Assembly (NCBI GenBank): GCA_021783855.1
Contig: JAJXTL010000074.1
Location: 1 to 13,058, forward strand
DNA length: 13,058 nt
DNA from: Pseudomonadota bacterium
Lineage (GTDB): Bacteria > Pseudomonadota > Gammaproteobacteria > Burkholderiales > Gallionellaceae
Direction: 5' to 3'
Part shown: positions 1 through 7,167 of the stretch, one piece after another
Position numbering within the stretch: position 1 is the first letter of the stretch
How the letters are laid out: the number at the start of each line of letters is the position of its first letter
Notes under the pieces: model-generated
Told to the model about the DNA's origin: nothing
Database searches by the model: none
Seen by the model: only the letters and a program-made list of their open reading frames with translations
Made by a program: the position numbers and the translations under genes

Positions 1-148
1 GGCATCGACCCTGCTGGCGGCACTGCGCGAACATCTGGACCCTGTTTTCCTGCCGCGCCCTTTGCTGTTTGTCGATGCGCTGCCCCGCAACAGCACGGGA
101 AAACTGCCCCGCGCAGCGCTGCAGGCATTATTTCAGGCTCGCACATGA
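1..148 (+). CDS. Acyl-activating (AMP-forming) ligase, C-terminal fragment (ApeH-like)
   Basis: Only the last 48 codons are in the window; the gene enters from the left edge in the frame starting at base 2 and stops at TGA 146-148. The visible sequence ends FVDALPRNSTGKLPRAAL, which is the classic C-terminal motif of the acyl-CoA synthetase/AMP-binding (ANL) superfamily; its GK lysine takes part in adenylation. In APE clusters a ligase of this type (ApeH in E. coli) activates 4-hydroxybenzoate or a related aryl acid and loads it on an ACP. Its stop overlaps the start of the dehydratase gene by four bases, so it belongs to the same operon. The family is clear from the motif; the substrate is inferred from the neighbours only. 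Confidence 0.85.
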   Translation, partial: ASTLLAALREHLDPVFLPRPLLFVDALPRNSTGKLPRAALQALFQART

Positions 149-438
149 ATCACACCTGGACTGTCCCCGCAGACCACCCCGCCTTTGCAGGGCATTTTCC
201 GGGCACGCCCATTCTGCCCGGTGTCGTGTTGCTGGACACCGCGGTGCAAATCATTGCCGACGCCTGCAAACTGGACGGGTATGAGATCAGTTCGGTCAAA
301 TTTACAAGCCCGGCGGGCCCGGGCTGCGAACTTACGATTGTGCATTCCCGCTCGGATAGCGGTACGATACGTTTCGACATCACATCGGGTAGTCGTAAAA
401 TTGCCAGCGGCAGTATCGTGCCTAAAATAATCGTATGA
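145..438 (+). CDS. 3-hydroxyacyl-ACP dehydratase, FabZ/ApeI-type HotDog protein
   Basis: This 97-residue single-domain HotDog protein carries the FabZ-type core GHFPGTPILPGVVLLD at residues 16-31. His17 is the likely catalytic histidine and Asp31, in LLDTAVQ, sits where FabA/FabZ enzymes carry their acidic catalytic residue. It would remove water from 3-hydroxyacyl-ACP to give the trans-enoyl unit that is kept in a polyene. It is short for FabZ (about 140-150 residues) but fits the small ApeI-like proteins of aryl polyene clusters. ATG 145 overlaps the ligase stop (ATGA), and its own stop overlaps the acyltransferase start. ApeI and ApeP are known to act together in E. coli, and an ApeP-like protein is encoded at 10272-10736. 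A thioesterase-like role is less likely because the dehydratase His/Asp pair is present. Confidence 0.85.
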   Translation: MNHTWTVPADHPAFAGHFPGTPILPGVVLLDTAVQIIADACKLDGYEISSVKFTSPAGPGCELTIVHSRSDSGTIRFDITSGSRKIASGSIVPKIIV

Positions 439-1346
439 CAGCGCAGACCAGCCAACCCACCTGGGCACAGACCCCGGAACGCAGCAATATGCTCATGTTG
501 CGTGTCATGACGTGGATTTCACTGCGACTGGGGCGTCAGGCAGCGCGTAGCGTGCTGCACCTGATTACGGTCTACTTTTTGCTGTTTGCGCCGGACAGCC
601 GTCGCGCATCCCGCGCTTATCTCGGACGCGCCCTGGGCCGTCCTGTCCGGTGGTGCGATCTTTACCGGCATTTTTTTACCTTTGCCGCCACCATCCATGA
701 CCGCATCTATCTGATCAACCGCCGCTTCGACTTGTTCGATTTTGAAGTGCATGGCGAGGACATGCTGGACCGACTGCTTGCCGAGGGCAATGGCCTGTTC
801 CTGATGGGTGCGCATCTGGGCAGTTTTGAAGTGATCCGCGCGATGGGCAAAAAACACACTGATTTGCGTGTCGCCATGCTGATGCATGAAGATAACGCAC
901 AAAAGATCAATGCCATGCTGGCCGCCGTCAATCCCGAATCGGTACAGGACATCATCGGTCTGGGGCACATCGATTCCATGCTCCGGGTGCAGGAACGACT
1001 GGATGACGGCTGCGTTGTCGGCATGCTGGCCGATCGCACGCCCGGCAAAGATACGCTGTACCCCGTGCAAATTCTGGGTGACGAAGCCCGCCTGCCCGTC
1101 GGACCGTTCCGCATGGCCGCCTTGCTGCGGCGTCCCGTAATATTCATGAGCGGGCTCTATCTGGGCGGCAACCGTTACGCCATCCATTTCGATCATCTGG
1201 CGGATTTTTCCACTGTTGCACAAGGCGGACGCGATGCTGCCATACAGGCGGCGCTTAAACGCTATGCAGAACTGCTGGAGCAATACTGCCGTCAGACGCC
1301 CTACAACTGGTTTAATTTTTTTGATTTCTGGCATCCTCACAAGTGA
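435..1346 (+). CDS. LpxL/HtrB-type lysophospholipid acyltransferase
   Basis: This 303-residue protein belongs to the LpxL/LpxM/HtrB acyltransferase family. It shows a hydrophobic N-terminal stretch (about residues 36-52) and the HX4E catalytic motif in GAHLGSFE, with His127 and Glu132. Further conserved-looking blocks are MLADRTPGKD (about residues 197-206) and the aromatic C-terminus YNWFNFFDFW typical of this family. The length matches (about 300). Chromosomal LpxL enzymes acylate lipid A at the inner membrane. In APE clusters the homologue is thought to transfer the finished polyene acyl chain, or a fatty acid, to a lipid or sugar acceptor. The gene sits in the APE operon with 4-base overlaps on both sides, which argues for a pathway-specific role rather than the housekeeping lipid A enzyme. 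Confidence 0.88.
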   Translation: MTAQTSQPTWAQTPERSNMLMLRVMTWISLRLGRQAARSVLHLITVYFLLFAPDSRRASRAYLGRALGRPVRWCDLYRHFFTFAATIHDRIYLINRRFDLFDFEVHGEDMLDRLLAEGNGLFLMGAHLGSFEVIRAMGKKHTDLRVAMLMHEDNAQKINAMLAAVNPESVQDIIGLGHIDSMLRVQERLDDGCVVGMLADRTPGKDTLYPVQILGDEARLPVGPFRMAALLRRPVIFMSGLYLGGNRYAIHFDHLADFSTVAQGGRDAAIQAALKRYAELLEQYCRQTPYNWFNFFDFWHPHK

Positions 1347-1945
1347 TGATGAACTTTCCTCGCATGTATCTACCGGTTTCCCTGCGCGGTATACTCATTG
1401 CCCTGATGCTGGCGCCTGGCATCAGTTATGCCGCCGAATGGGATATTGACCAGCTCATGCTAAGCCTTGCGCAAATCCGCACCGATCATGCCAGTTTTGT
1501 CGAGAAAAAATCCATTGCCATGCTCGACAAGCCGGTGGAATCCTCCGGCGAGTTGCTCTACACCGCACCCGACCATCTGGAAAAACGCACGCTCAAGCCC
1601 AAACCTGAATCCATGACCGTGGATGGCGACACACTGCTGATCGAACGTGGCCGTCAGAAACACCGCTTGCAATTGCAGGATTACCCGGAACTGGCCGCTT
1701 TCATCGACAGCATCCGCGGCACGCTGGCAGGAGAGCGACGTGCACTGGAGCGTCATTACAAGCTGAGCCTGGAGGGCACAGCGGCACACTGGACATTGCA
1801 ACTGTTGCCGGTGGAAGAAAAAATGCAGGCAGTGGTGAAAAGCATCCGTATTGCGGGCGTAGAGAACACCCTGCGCAGCATCGAAATCACCCAGCGTGAT
1901 GGCGACAGTTCGCTGATGCGCATCGAAAAGCTGTCCACACCGTGA
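1343..1945 (+). CDS. LolA-like outer-membrane lipoprotein carrier
   Basis: The 200-residue product starts with a Sec signal peptide: Arg15, a hydrophobic core at about 17-27, and cleavage predicted after Ala30 in ISYA-AEW. The mature part resembles the LolA/LolA-like fold, for example FVEKKSIAMLDKPVESSGEL and LYTAPDHLEKRT, as in periplasmic carriers of the LolA_like family. In APE clusters a LolA-like protein sits beside the MMPL exporter and is expected to carry the lipid-like pigment across the periplasm. Three starts are possible in a row (GTG 1343, ATG 1346, ATG 1349). The GTG overlaps the upstream TGA by four bases (GTGA), as at the next junction. Function is inferred from fold and position; it is unlikely to be the housekeeping LolA. 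Confidence 0.82.
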   Translation: MMMNFPRMYLPVSLRGILIALMLAPGISYAAEWDIDQLMLSLAQIRTDHASFVEKKSIAMLDKPVESSGELLYTAPDHLEKRTLKPKPESMTVDGDTLLIERGRQKHRLQLQDYPELAAFIDSIRGTLAGERRALERHYKLSLEGTAAHWTLQLLPVEEKMQAVVKSIRIAGVENTLRSIEITQRDGDSSLMRIEKLSTP

Positions 1946-4458
1946 AGCCTGCACGCGACAGAACAGCGATCGCCGCATGGCTGGCATTGCTCATCGCCTG
2001 TCTCATCATCATCAGCCGCAGCCAGTTCACTGCGGATTTATCGGCATTTTTGCCGAAAAACCCCACTCCGGCGCAGCAACTGCTTCTGGAGCAGATACGC
2101 GACGGACTGGCGTCCCGCCTGCTTCTGGTCGGTATTGAAGGTGCTGATGCCCCCGCTCGCGCTGCGCTGTCCAGACAGATGGCGCAGCGTTTGCGCACTG
2201 ATCCTGCTTTTGTCAGCGTCAATAACGGCGAACCGGTAAGCGCAGAGCGCGACCGCGCTTTCCTGTTCAACAATCGCTATCTGCTAAGCCCGCAAGTTAC
2301 ACCCGCGCATTTCTCTGTATCCGGCCTGCATGACGCACTGAGCGATAGCATTGACCTGCTCGCCTCTCCTGCAGGGCTCTTGGTCAAGTCCCTGCTGCCG
2401 CGCGATCCCACCGGTGAAATGGTGCAGTTGCTTGACCAGCTGAACAGCGGCTCACGCCCGAAGATGATAGACGGTGCATGGGCCTCCAGGGATGGCTCGC
2501 GTGCCCTGATGCTGGTACAAACGCGCGCATCAGGCTCAGACACCGATGCGCAGCAGCACGCCATGACCACCATCCGCACGGCGTTTAATGAAGCGCATGT
2601 TGCCGCTGCAAAACTTGTGATGACCGGTCCCGGGGTATTTTCGGTCACCTCGCGCAACACCATTCAGAGCCAGGTCACCCGACTGTCCCTGATCAGCATC
2701 ACGCTGATCGCAGCATTGTTGCTGCTGGTCTATCGCTCATTCACCGCGCTGGTATTGAGTTTTCTGCCGGTCATCAGCGGTGCGCTGGCCGGCATCGCGG
2801 CAGTCAGTCTCGCCTTTGGCTCAGTACATGGCATCACGCTGGGATTTGGCACCGCGCTGATCGGCGAGGCGGTGGATTATTCAATTTACCTGTTCGTACA
2901 ATCAGAACAGGATCAACAGCGCTGGATCAGGCGCTTCTGGCCCACCATCCGTCTCGGTGTACTTACTTCGATATTCGGCTTTGCGTCCTTGCTGCTGTCA
3001 GGCTTCCCCGGTCTTGCGCAACTCGGCCTTTACTCCATTGCCGGCCTGATCAGCGCCGCCCTGGTGACGCGCTTCGTGCTGCCCCATCTGCTGCCTGCAA
3101 ACTTTCGTATTCACGATGTGTCGCATATCGGCAAGATACTCTTTCGTCTGGTAGCGACTGCCGCAAAACTGCGCTGGCCGGCAGCACTGCTGCTGCTGGC
3201 GGCCTGTGTCATCTTAACCTTCCACCGCAACAATTTGTGGAATGACAAGATATCCTCATTGAGCCCGGTGTCACAAGCCGATGTGGCACTGGATGCCGCA
3301 CTTCGCGCCGACATGGGTGCGCCTGATGTGCGTTATATCGTCGTGGTATCCGGCGCGAGTCAGGAATCCGTATTGCAGTCTGCCGAACAGGTATCGCGGA
3401 TATTGCAAACCGAGGTCGACCGGGGAGAGCTTGCCGGATTTGAAAGCCCCAGCCGTTATCTGCCCAGCGAGGCCGCTCAACTCGCCCGTCAGAGCAGTCT
3501 TCCTGAACCTGCTCTACTGGCGTCGCGTTTATCGATGGCGGTTCAGGGGCTGCCTGTGCATGAACAACTGTTCAAGCCGTTTTTATCCGATGTCGACGCC
3601 GCGCGCCACCAGCCTTTATTGCAAGCGGCTGATCTTGAAAAAACCTCGATGGCGATGGCAGTGGACGCCCTGCTTATCCACCAGGCACATCACTGGAGCG
3701 CGCTGTTGCCGCTCACCGCTCCGGAAGGTCACGACATCAACGCTGGCCAAATCCGCACGGCGCTGAGCGCTTCTGCTTTATCTAGCGGGTATGACAAAGC
3801 AACCATCCCAAATGATAAAACACTTCATACCCGCTCCCCTCACCCCAACCTTCACTCAGTGGAGGAAGGTCAACCCTCACCTCAATCCTCTCCCGGAGGG
3901 AGAGGAAGCGAACGAGAAAAGTCATTAACAATCCCTGAATCGCTGCGCGACTCCCAAGTTAATGTGCTGCTTGTCGATATGAAGGCCGAATCAGACAACT
4001 TATATTCAGGATATCTGCATGAGATCATACAGTTATCTCTTGGCGGACTGCTGGCCATCATCGGGCTGCTGCTGCTGGTTTTTCATTCACCCCGACGCGT
4101 GCTGCGCATCATCGCGCCGCTGGCTGCGGCGGTCATCACCGTCACAGCGGGATTGGCGCTGTTCGGCCAGCAGCTGATTATTCTGCATCTGGTGGGCTTG
4201 CTGCTGGTGGTTGCGATAGGTTCTAATTACGCGCTATTTTTTGACCGTGCCGATCACCCTGATATCGCGACCCATCATGCTGCGATTTCGCCGCGCACTC
4301 TGGCTTCCATGCTGTTCGCCAATCTCACCGCCGTCGCAGGTTTCGGCCTGCTTGCCTTCTCCAAGGTATCCATCCTGCAGGCGATGGGCGTCACCGTAGC
4401 ACCGGGCGTGATCCTTGCGCTGATTTATTCAGCCATTTTCGCCAGGAAAATCCCATGA
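1942..4458 (+). CDS. MMPL/RND-family exporter with an in-frame repeat insertion
   Basis: This 838-residue inner-membrane transporter has the two-repeat MMPL layout. TM1 is near residues 9-26 and is followed by a large periplasmic domain. A TM bundle (about 245-385) contains GEAVDYSIYLF, a second periplasmic domain runs from about 430 to 690, and a second TM bundle (about 695-838) contains VAIGSNYALFFDRADH. The second bundle has Asn where the first has Asp. The likely cargo is the aryl polyene lipid, handed to the LolA-like carrier encoded just upstream. GTG 1942 overlaps the upstream stop (GTGA) and fits the N-terminal TM helix. Residues about 614-668 are low-complexity, rich in Ser/Pro/Gly, and encoded by a REP-like element. 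They lie in the second periplasmic domain just before DSQVNVLLVDMKAES, and the frame stays open. Whether the altered pump works cannot be told from sequence. Confidence 0.88.
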   Translation: MKPARDRTAIAAWLALLIACLIIISRSQFTADLSAFLPKNPTPAQQLLLEQIRDGLASRLLLVGIEGADAPARAALSRQMAQRLRTDPAFVSVNNGEPVSAERDRAFLFNNRYLLSPQVTPAHFSVSGLHDALSDSIDLLASPAGLLVKSLLPRDPTGEMVQLLDQLNSGSRPKMIDGAWASRDGSRALMLVQTRASGSDTDAQQHAMTTIRTAFNEAHVAAAKLVMTGPGVFSVTSRNTIQSQVTRLSLISITLIAALLLLVYRSFTALVLSFLPVISGALAGIAAVSLAFGSVHGITLGFGTALIGEAVDYSIYLFVQSEQDQQRWIRRFWPTIRLGVLTSIFGFASLLLSGFPGLAQLGLYSIAGLISAALVTRFVLPHLLPANFRIHDVSHIGKILFRLVATAAKLRWPAALLLLAACVILTFHRNNLWNDKISSLSPVSQADVALDAALRADMGAPDVRYIVVVSGASQESVLQSAEQVSRILQTEVDRGELAGFESPSRYLPSEAAQLARQSSLPEPALLASRLSMAVQGLPVHEQLFKPFLSDVDAARHQPLLQAADLEKTSMAMAVDALLIHQAHHWSALLPLTAPEGHDINAGQIRTALSASALSSGYDKATIPNDKTLHTRSPHPNLHSVEEGQPSPQSSPGGRGSEREKSLTIPESLRDSQVNVLLVDMKAESDNLYSGYLHEIIQLSLGGLLAIIGLLLLVFHSPRRVLRIIAPLAAAVITVTAGLALFGQQLIILHLVGLLLVVAIGSNYALFFDRADHPDIATHHAAISPRTLASMLFANLTAVAGFGLLAFSKVSILQAMGVTVAPGVILALIYSAIFARKIP
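3784..3905 (+). repeat. REP-like repeat element inside the MMPL coding sequence
   Basis: Three nested inverted repeats lie close together inside the coding sequence. An 11-bp perfect pair, AGCGGGTATGA at 3784-3794 and its complement at 3825-3835, opens the element. An imperfect hairpin built on ACCTTC/GAAGGT lies around 3848-3870. An 8-bp hairpin follows, CCTCTCCC 3887-3894 with GGGAGAGG 3898-3905 and a 3-base GGA loop. The CCCCTCACCCCAACC / CTCTCCC-GGAG-GGAGAG composition is typical of intergenic REP-type repeats dispersed in many proteobacterial genomes (family recalled, not searched). The encoded peptide has none of the character of the surrounding transporter. Exact ends are uncertain; the foreign stretch could run from about 3780 to 3945. 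Confidence 0.7.
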
Positions 4459-5258
4459 ACGATACTGCATGGCAACCCACGCTGCTGATCCGCGCAACGC
4501 TGCTGCTGCACTTGTCGGCCTTGATTTTTCTCATCGCAGAACCAAGGCAGTGGCGATGGGTGTTGTTTGTCGTGCTTGCCAATCACGCACTGTTGATGCT
4601 CGCTGGACTGTGGCCCCGCTGCCACTGGCTGGGGCCGAACTGGACACGGCTGCCTGCCGCCGCCGCTGATCGACATGAAATCGCGCTGACCATAGATGAC
4701 GGCCCGGATCCCGTCGTCACGCCTCAGTTGCTGGATCTGCTGGATCAGTATGACGTTCGGGCGACTTTTTTCTGCATCGGCGAAAAAGCCGCGCGCTACC
4801 CTGAATTGTGCCGCGACATCGTGCGGCGCGGTCACACGATAGAAAACCACAGCCAGCATCACCGCCATTATTTTGCCTTGATGAATCGTTCAGGTTTCAT
4901 GCGTGAACTACAGACCGCCCAAGCCACACTCACGGCAATTACCGGCCAGCGCCCCTTGTTTTTTCGCGCACCAGCCGGCCTGCGCAACCCTTTTCTCGAT
5001 CCTGTTCTGACAAAACTGGACCTGCGGCTTGCCAGCTGGTCGGCGCGCGGATTCGACACCCGTGTCAATAATGCCGCACGCGTCAGTCGCAGGCTGTTAC
5101 ACGATCTGCGTCCGGGCGCCATTTTGCTGCTGCACGACGGCAACGCGGCACGCACATCGGCCGGCACTCCGGTTATTCTCGACGTGCTCCCCACTGTGCT
5201 GACTGCCGCCCAAGCTGCCGGCCTGCGTTTTGTCACTTTGCGGGCGGCGCTCTCATGA
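4455..5258 (+). CDS. NodB-type polysaccharide deacetylase, membrane anchored
   Basis: The 267-residue product has two hydrophobic segments (about 10-28 and 34-52) followed by a NodB homology domain (about 75-265). The carbohydrate esterase 4 motifs are in order. Motif 1 is TIDDGPDP with Asp81-Asp82. Motif 2 is NHSQHH with His132 and His136 as metal ligands. Motif 3 is RAPAGLRNP with Arg171, and the last motif is LLLHDG with His228. The active site therefore looks complete. CE4 enzymes remove N-acetyl (or O-acetyl) groups from sugars such as GlcNAc polymers or lipid-linked sugars. In this operon it may deacetylate a sugar carried by the pigment lipid, which is inference. ATG 4455 overlaps the MMPL stop and its own stop overlaps the next gene, so it is co-expressed with the exporter. 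Confidence 0.87.
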   Translation: MNDTAWQPTLLIRATLLLHLSALIFLIAEPRQWRWVLFVVLANHALLMLAGLWPRCHWLGPNWTRLPAAAADRHEIALTIDDGPDPVVTPQLLDLLDQYDVRATFFCIGEKAARYPELCRDIVRRGHTIENHSQHHRHYFALMNRSGFMRELQTAQATLTAITGQRPLFFRAPAGLRNPFLDPVLTKLDLRLASWSARGFDTRVNNAARVSRRLLHDLRPGAILLLHDGNAARTSAGTPVILDVLPTVLTAAQAAGLRFVTLRAALS

Positions 5259-5926
5259 ACGACAGAACAACGCCCTGGTATCGCCAGATTGCAGCCGTGA
5301 TACCCAGACATATGGCGCTCAAAAGTATCGGGACCATGCTTTTTATCAGCCTGTTTTTCGGCGCCTACTTTTATCTGCTCAAAGATCCCGCCTATCCGGT
5401 AACGGTGATGCCGATCACCTTGCTGGATCACCTGATCGGCTTTCACCCGCAGACCTTAACTATCTACGTGTCACTGTGGTTGTATGTCTCCCTGCCGCCT
5501 GCCTTGCTTGCCACACGACGCGAGCTTTATAGCTATGGCTTGTCCATGGCTGGTACCTGCCTGGCCGCGCTGATCGTCTTCTACTTCTGGCCCACGGCTG
5601 TACCTGCAGCCGATATAAACTGGGCGCAGTATCCTGACATCAGCTCGCTTAAAAGCATGGACGCATCGGGCAATGCCTGCCCTTCGCTGCACGTTGCCAC
5701 CGCTGTTTTTTCAGGCTTCTGGCTGCATCATTTGCTGCGCCGCTTCGATGCGCCGCTGTGGCTGCTCACCTTCAACGGGGTATGGTGCATCGCCATTCTC
5801 TATTCCACCCTGGCCACGCGCCAGCATGTAGCCCTGGACGTGCTGGCAGGCCTCGGGCTAGGCGTGCTGACCGCCATCCTGTCATTGCGGCATCGCCCGG
5901 ACGCTCCCGTAACGAGTATGGAATAA
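5255..5926 (+). CDS. PAP2-superfamily phosphatase (IPC synthase-like), integral membrane
   Basis: This 223-residue membrane protein has about six hydrophobic helices, starting near residues 26-41. It carries the C-terminal PAP2 signatures CPSLHVATA (Ser144, His146) and TLATRQHVALDVLAG (His191, Asp195), which resemble the inositol-phosphorylceramide synthase/Aur1-like branch of PAP2 proteins. The first classical PAP2 motif (KX6RP) is not obvious, as is usual for that branch. Such enzymes remove or transfer phosphate head groups on lipids such as phosphatidate or undecaprenyl pyrophosphate. Placed after the deacetylase and the pump, it may process a lipid-phosphate anchor or recycle a lipid donor; this is inferred. 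It is the last gene of the first operon, with 566 bp to the next well-supported gene and no clear T-rich terminator. Confidence 0.85.
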   Translation: MNDRTTPWYRQIAAVIPRHMALKSIGTMLFISLFFGAYFYLLKDPAYPVTVMPITLLDHLIGFHPQTLTIYVSLWLYVSLPPALLATRRELYSYGLSMAGTCLAALIVFYFWPTAVPAADINWAQYPDISSLKSMDASGNACPSLHVATAVFSGFWLHHLLRRFDAPLWLLTFNGVWCIAILYSTLATRQHVALDVLAGLGLGVLTAILSLRHRPDAPVTSME

Positions 5927-6063
5927 ATTATTGTCGCCACGCTTTAAAATATCCGACAGGAAAAAGAGTGTTGCAATTACACGATATACGATCCGGCAAC
6001 CCGCAGCGATAATGATTTTTGTGGAATGGAATTCAAAAATCTCTTTATCTAACGAGCGCTATC

Positions 6064-6077
6064 AGGCAATATTGCCT
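6064..6077. promoter_or_regulatory. Perfect 14-bp palindrome, possible operator
   Basis: AGGCAATATTGCCT is a perfect palindrome without spacer, about 140 bases after the export operon. Such dyads can be operators, but no promoter is clearly attached and no second copy was noticed in the window. A chance occurrence is quite possible. Confidence 0.15.
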
Positions 6078-6115
6078 CTGCCGGACGACCTGAAAAAACC
6101 GACATAAAAGCGCAG

Positions 6116-6409
6116 GTGACAGTATTGTCTTTGGTGTGCCTATGTGTGTTCAACTTTGGTTTTGTGGGCATTTCTCCCGTTAATGACATAATCTGTGGGG
6201 TTTCAGGGGCTCGGAATGGAAAAAATAGGGTTAAAGAAATTGAAAATCTCGTGAAAATTGAGAGTGAAATGGCGGCAACCGGCACCGAATCATGCACCAA
6301 AAAATCGATTAGACTTTCAAAGGTGCGGGCCGAGCTGGCCGGGATCGAAGCTTCTAACGGGCATGGCAAGCTGCCACCCCGAAATTATGAAACTTGCCAT
6401 GCCCGTTAG
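6116..6409 (+). CDS. Hypothetical small protein with N-terminal hydrophobic segment (doubtful)
   Basis: This possible 97-codon gene starts at GTG 6116 with no good ribosome binding site (only GCGCAG just upstream). The frame is open from 6053. The product has a hydrophobic N-terminus (VLSLVCLCVFNFGFVGISP, about residues 3-21) that could be a signal peptide. A charged middle with helix character follows (VKEIENLVKIESEM), then a Lys/Arg-rich part. Its last codons and stop lie inside the right arm of the 17-bp inverted repeat, so the C-terminus looks like repeat sequence rather than a conserved end. No family is recognised. It may be a remnant of an acquired gene or not coding at all; an antisense ORF of similar length (6049-6369) shows that the region is open by chance on both strands. 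Confidence 0.22.
   Translation: MTVLSLVCLCVFNFGFVGISPVNDIICGVSGARNGKNRVKEIENLVKIESEMAATGTESCTKKSIRLSKVRAELAGIEASNGHGKLPPRNYETCHAR
6354..6409. repeat. Perfect 17-bp inverted repeat (large hairpin)
   Basis: The left arm CTAACGGGCATGGCAAG (6354-6370) is matched without a single mismatch by its reverse complement at 6393-6409, with a 22-base loop between. No T-run follows, so it is not a standard Rho-independent terminator. It could be a transposon end pair, the stem of a small RNA, or an mRNA-stabilising structure ahead of the lipoprotein gene. The arms end in CTAAC/GTTAG, which recalls integron attC sites. However, the arms lack the extra-helical bases and consensus boxes of attC. Confidence 0.75.
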
Positions 6410-6492
6410 TTGAGGAAACCCCGGGGTAGATAAAGATCCCCGGAATGTAATCAGGAAACTTATCGGCTACAGGTGAAACAGGAGACTATCAA

Positions 6493-7167
6493 ATGCGTCC
6501 CGCCATTCAATCATCGACTCGATTACATTTTTTCGCGATAACCATGATGGGTTTCATGGCGGCGTGGTTATTAACCGGCTGTTCCACCACCAACCAATTC
6601 CATGTAACAACTCAGGTGCGAGCCATAAATCTGGAGTCTCAGGCTCTGAAAACTTCAGGTATAGCCTTTATTACGCCGACTTCTGTAACAGGGCAGGAGG
6701 AGGACAAACAAGCACTGGCACTGGTATTCGCCGAGACGCTAAAACAGGCACGGCCTGATTTGCGCATCGTACCCTTGTCGGAAACTCTCGGAGCAATCAA
6801 TAGCGCCGGATTCGCGGAAGAATATAAGCAGATGTTTGAAGATTCCCGCTTAACTGGAGTTTTCAGCCGAGATATATTACGGAAAGTTTCCCGTGTAACC
6901 GGAGTTCGTTATTTAGCTCAACTCAAGCTGGGCGGATTTCAGCAGGGATTGCAAGAGCGATGGGGGTTTCTTGGGATACGGCTGGTTGAAACACAGTTAA
7001 CCTCTATGAGGCTGTATCTCCAGATTTGGGACAGTGAAAACGGCTCGATTGCATGGGAAGGCTCTCAAGAACTAACAGCTTCCATTGATACGCTAAAGAA
7101 TGCGCCTATTTCATTCAGGATTGCTGTTGAACAATCCGCAAAAGAGCTTATTTCGCGCTTACCTTAG
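6493..7167 (+). CDS. Uncharacterised outer-membrane-type lipoprotein, possibly 3'-truncated by a MITE
   Basis: The 224-residue product has a type II signal peptide: hydrophobic core about residues 12-27 and lipobox LTGC with the lipidated cysteine at residue 30, followed by Ser-Thr-Thr. The +2 residue is not Asp, so outer-membrane sorting is expected. A good Shine-Dalgarno, AGGAG 6480-6484, lies 8 bases before ATG 6493. The mature part reads like an alpha/beta domain of the TolB-N/CsgG-like type, for example SGIAFITPTSVTGQEEDKQA, LRIVPLSETLGAINSAG and VTGVRYLAQLKLGG, but no family is firmly recognised. Many APE clusters have a small lipoprotein at this position (DUF3261 type); the visible sequence does not clearly match it. 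The stop TAG 7165-7167 falls across the junction with the first 188-bp repeat, so the natural C-terminus may have been longer. Confidence 0.85.
   Translation: MRPAIQSSTRLHFFAITMMGFMAAWLLTGCSTTNQFHVTTQVRAINLESQALKTSGIAFITPTSVTGQEEDKQALALVFAETLKQARPDLRIVPLSETLGAINSAGFAEEYKQMFEDSRLTGVFSRDILRKVSRVTGVRYLAQLKLGGFQQGLQERWGFLGIRLVETQLTSMRLYLQIWDSENGSIAWEGSQELTASIDTLKNAPISFRIAVEQSAKELISRLP

Larger units (their letters stand above)
5927..6492. other. AT-richer gap between the export operon and the lipoprotein gene
   Basis: This 566-base stretch is visibly lower in GC than the operon to its left. It holds a perfect 14-base palindrome, AGGCAATATTGCCT at 6064-6077, and a weak secretory-looking ORF (6116-6409). 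It also holds a perfect 17-bp inverted repeat (6354-6409) and a small hairpin with CCGGGG 6421-6426 and CCCCGG 6438-6443. No convincing Rho-independent terminator with a T-run is visible after the PAP2 gene, and no strong sigma-70 promoter was identified. Confidence 0.6.

Noticed and set aside
519..1340. Long minus-strand ORF (273 codons) opposite the acyltransferase gene
   Set aside because: It is the mirror frame of a well-supported gene with HX4E and family length; its translation has no recognisable motif and the operon overlaps fix the plus strand as coding.
6049..6369. Minus-strand ORF of 106 codons in the gap before the lipoprotein gene
   Set aside because: No ribosome binding site, starts inside the inverted repeat, and the translation resembles a low-complexity shadow.
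6354..6409. Integron attC-like site suggested by CTAAC/GTTAG ends
   Set aside because: The arms are perfectly paired without extra-helical bases, and the flanking bases do not fit the RYYYAAC/GTTRRRY boxes; no integrase or cassette array is present.
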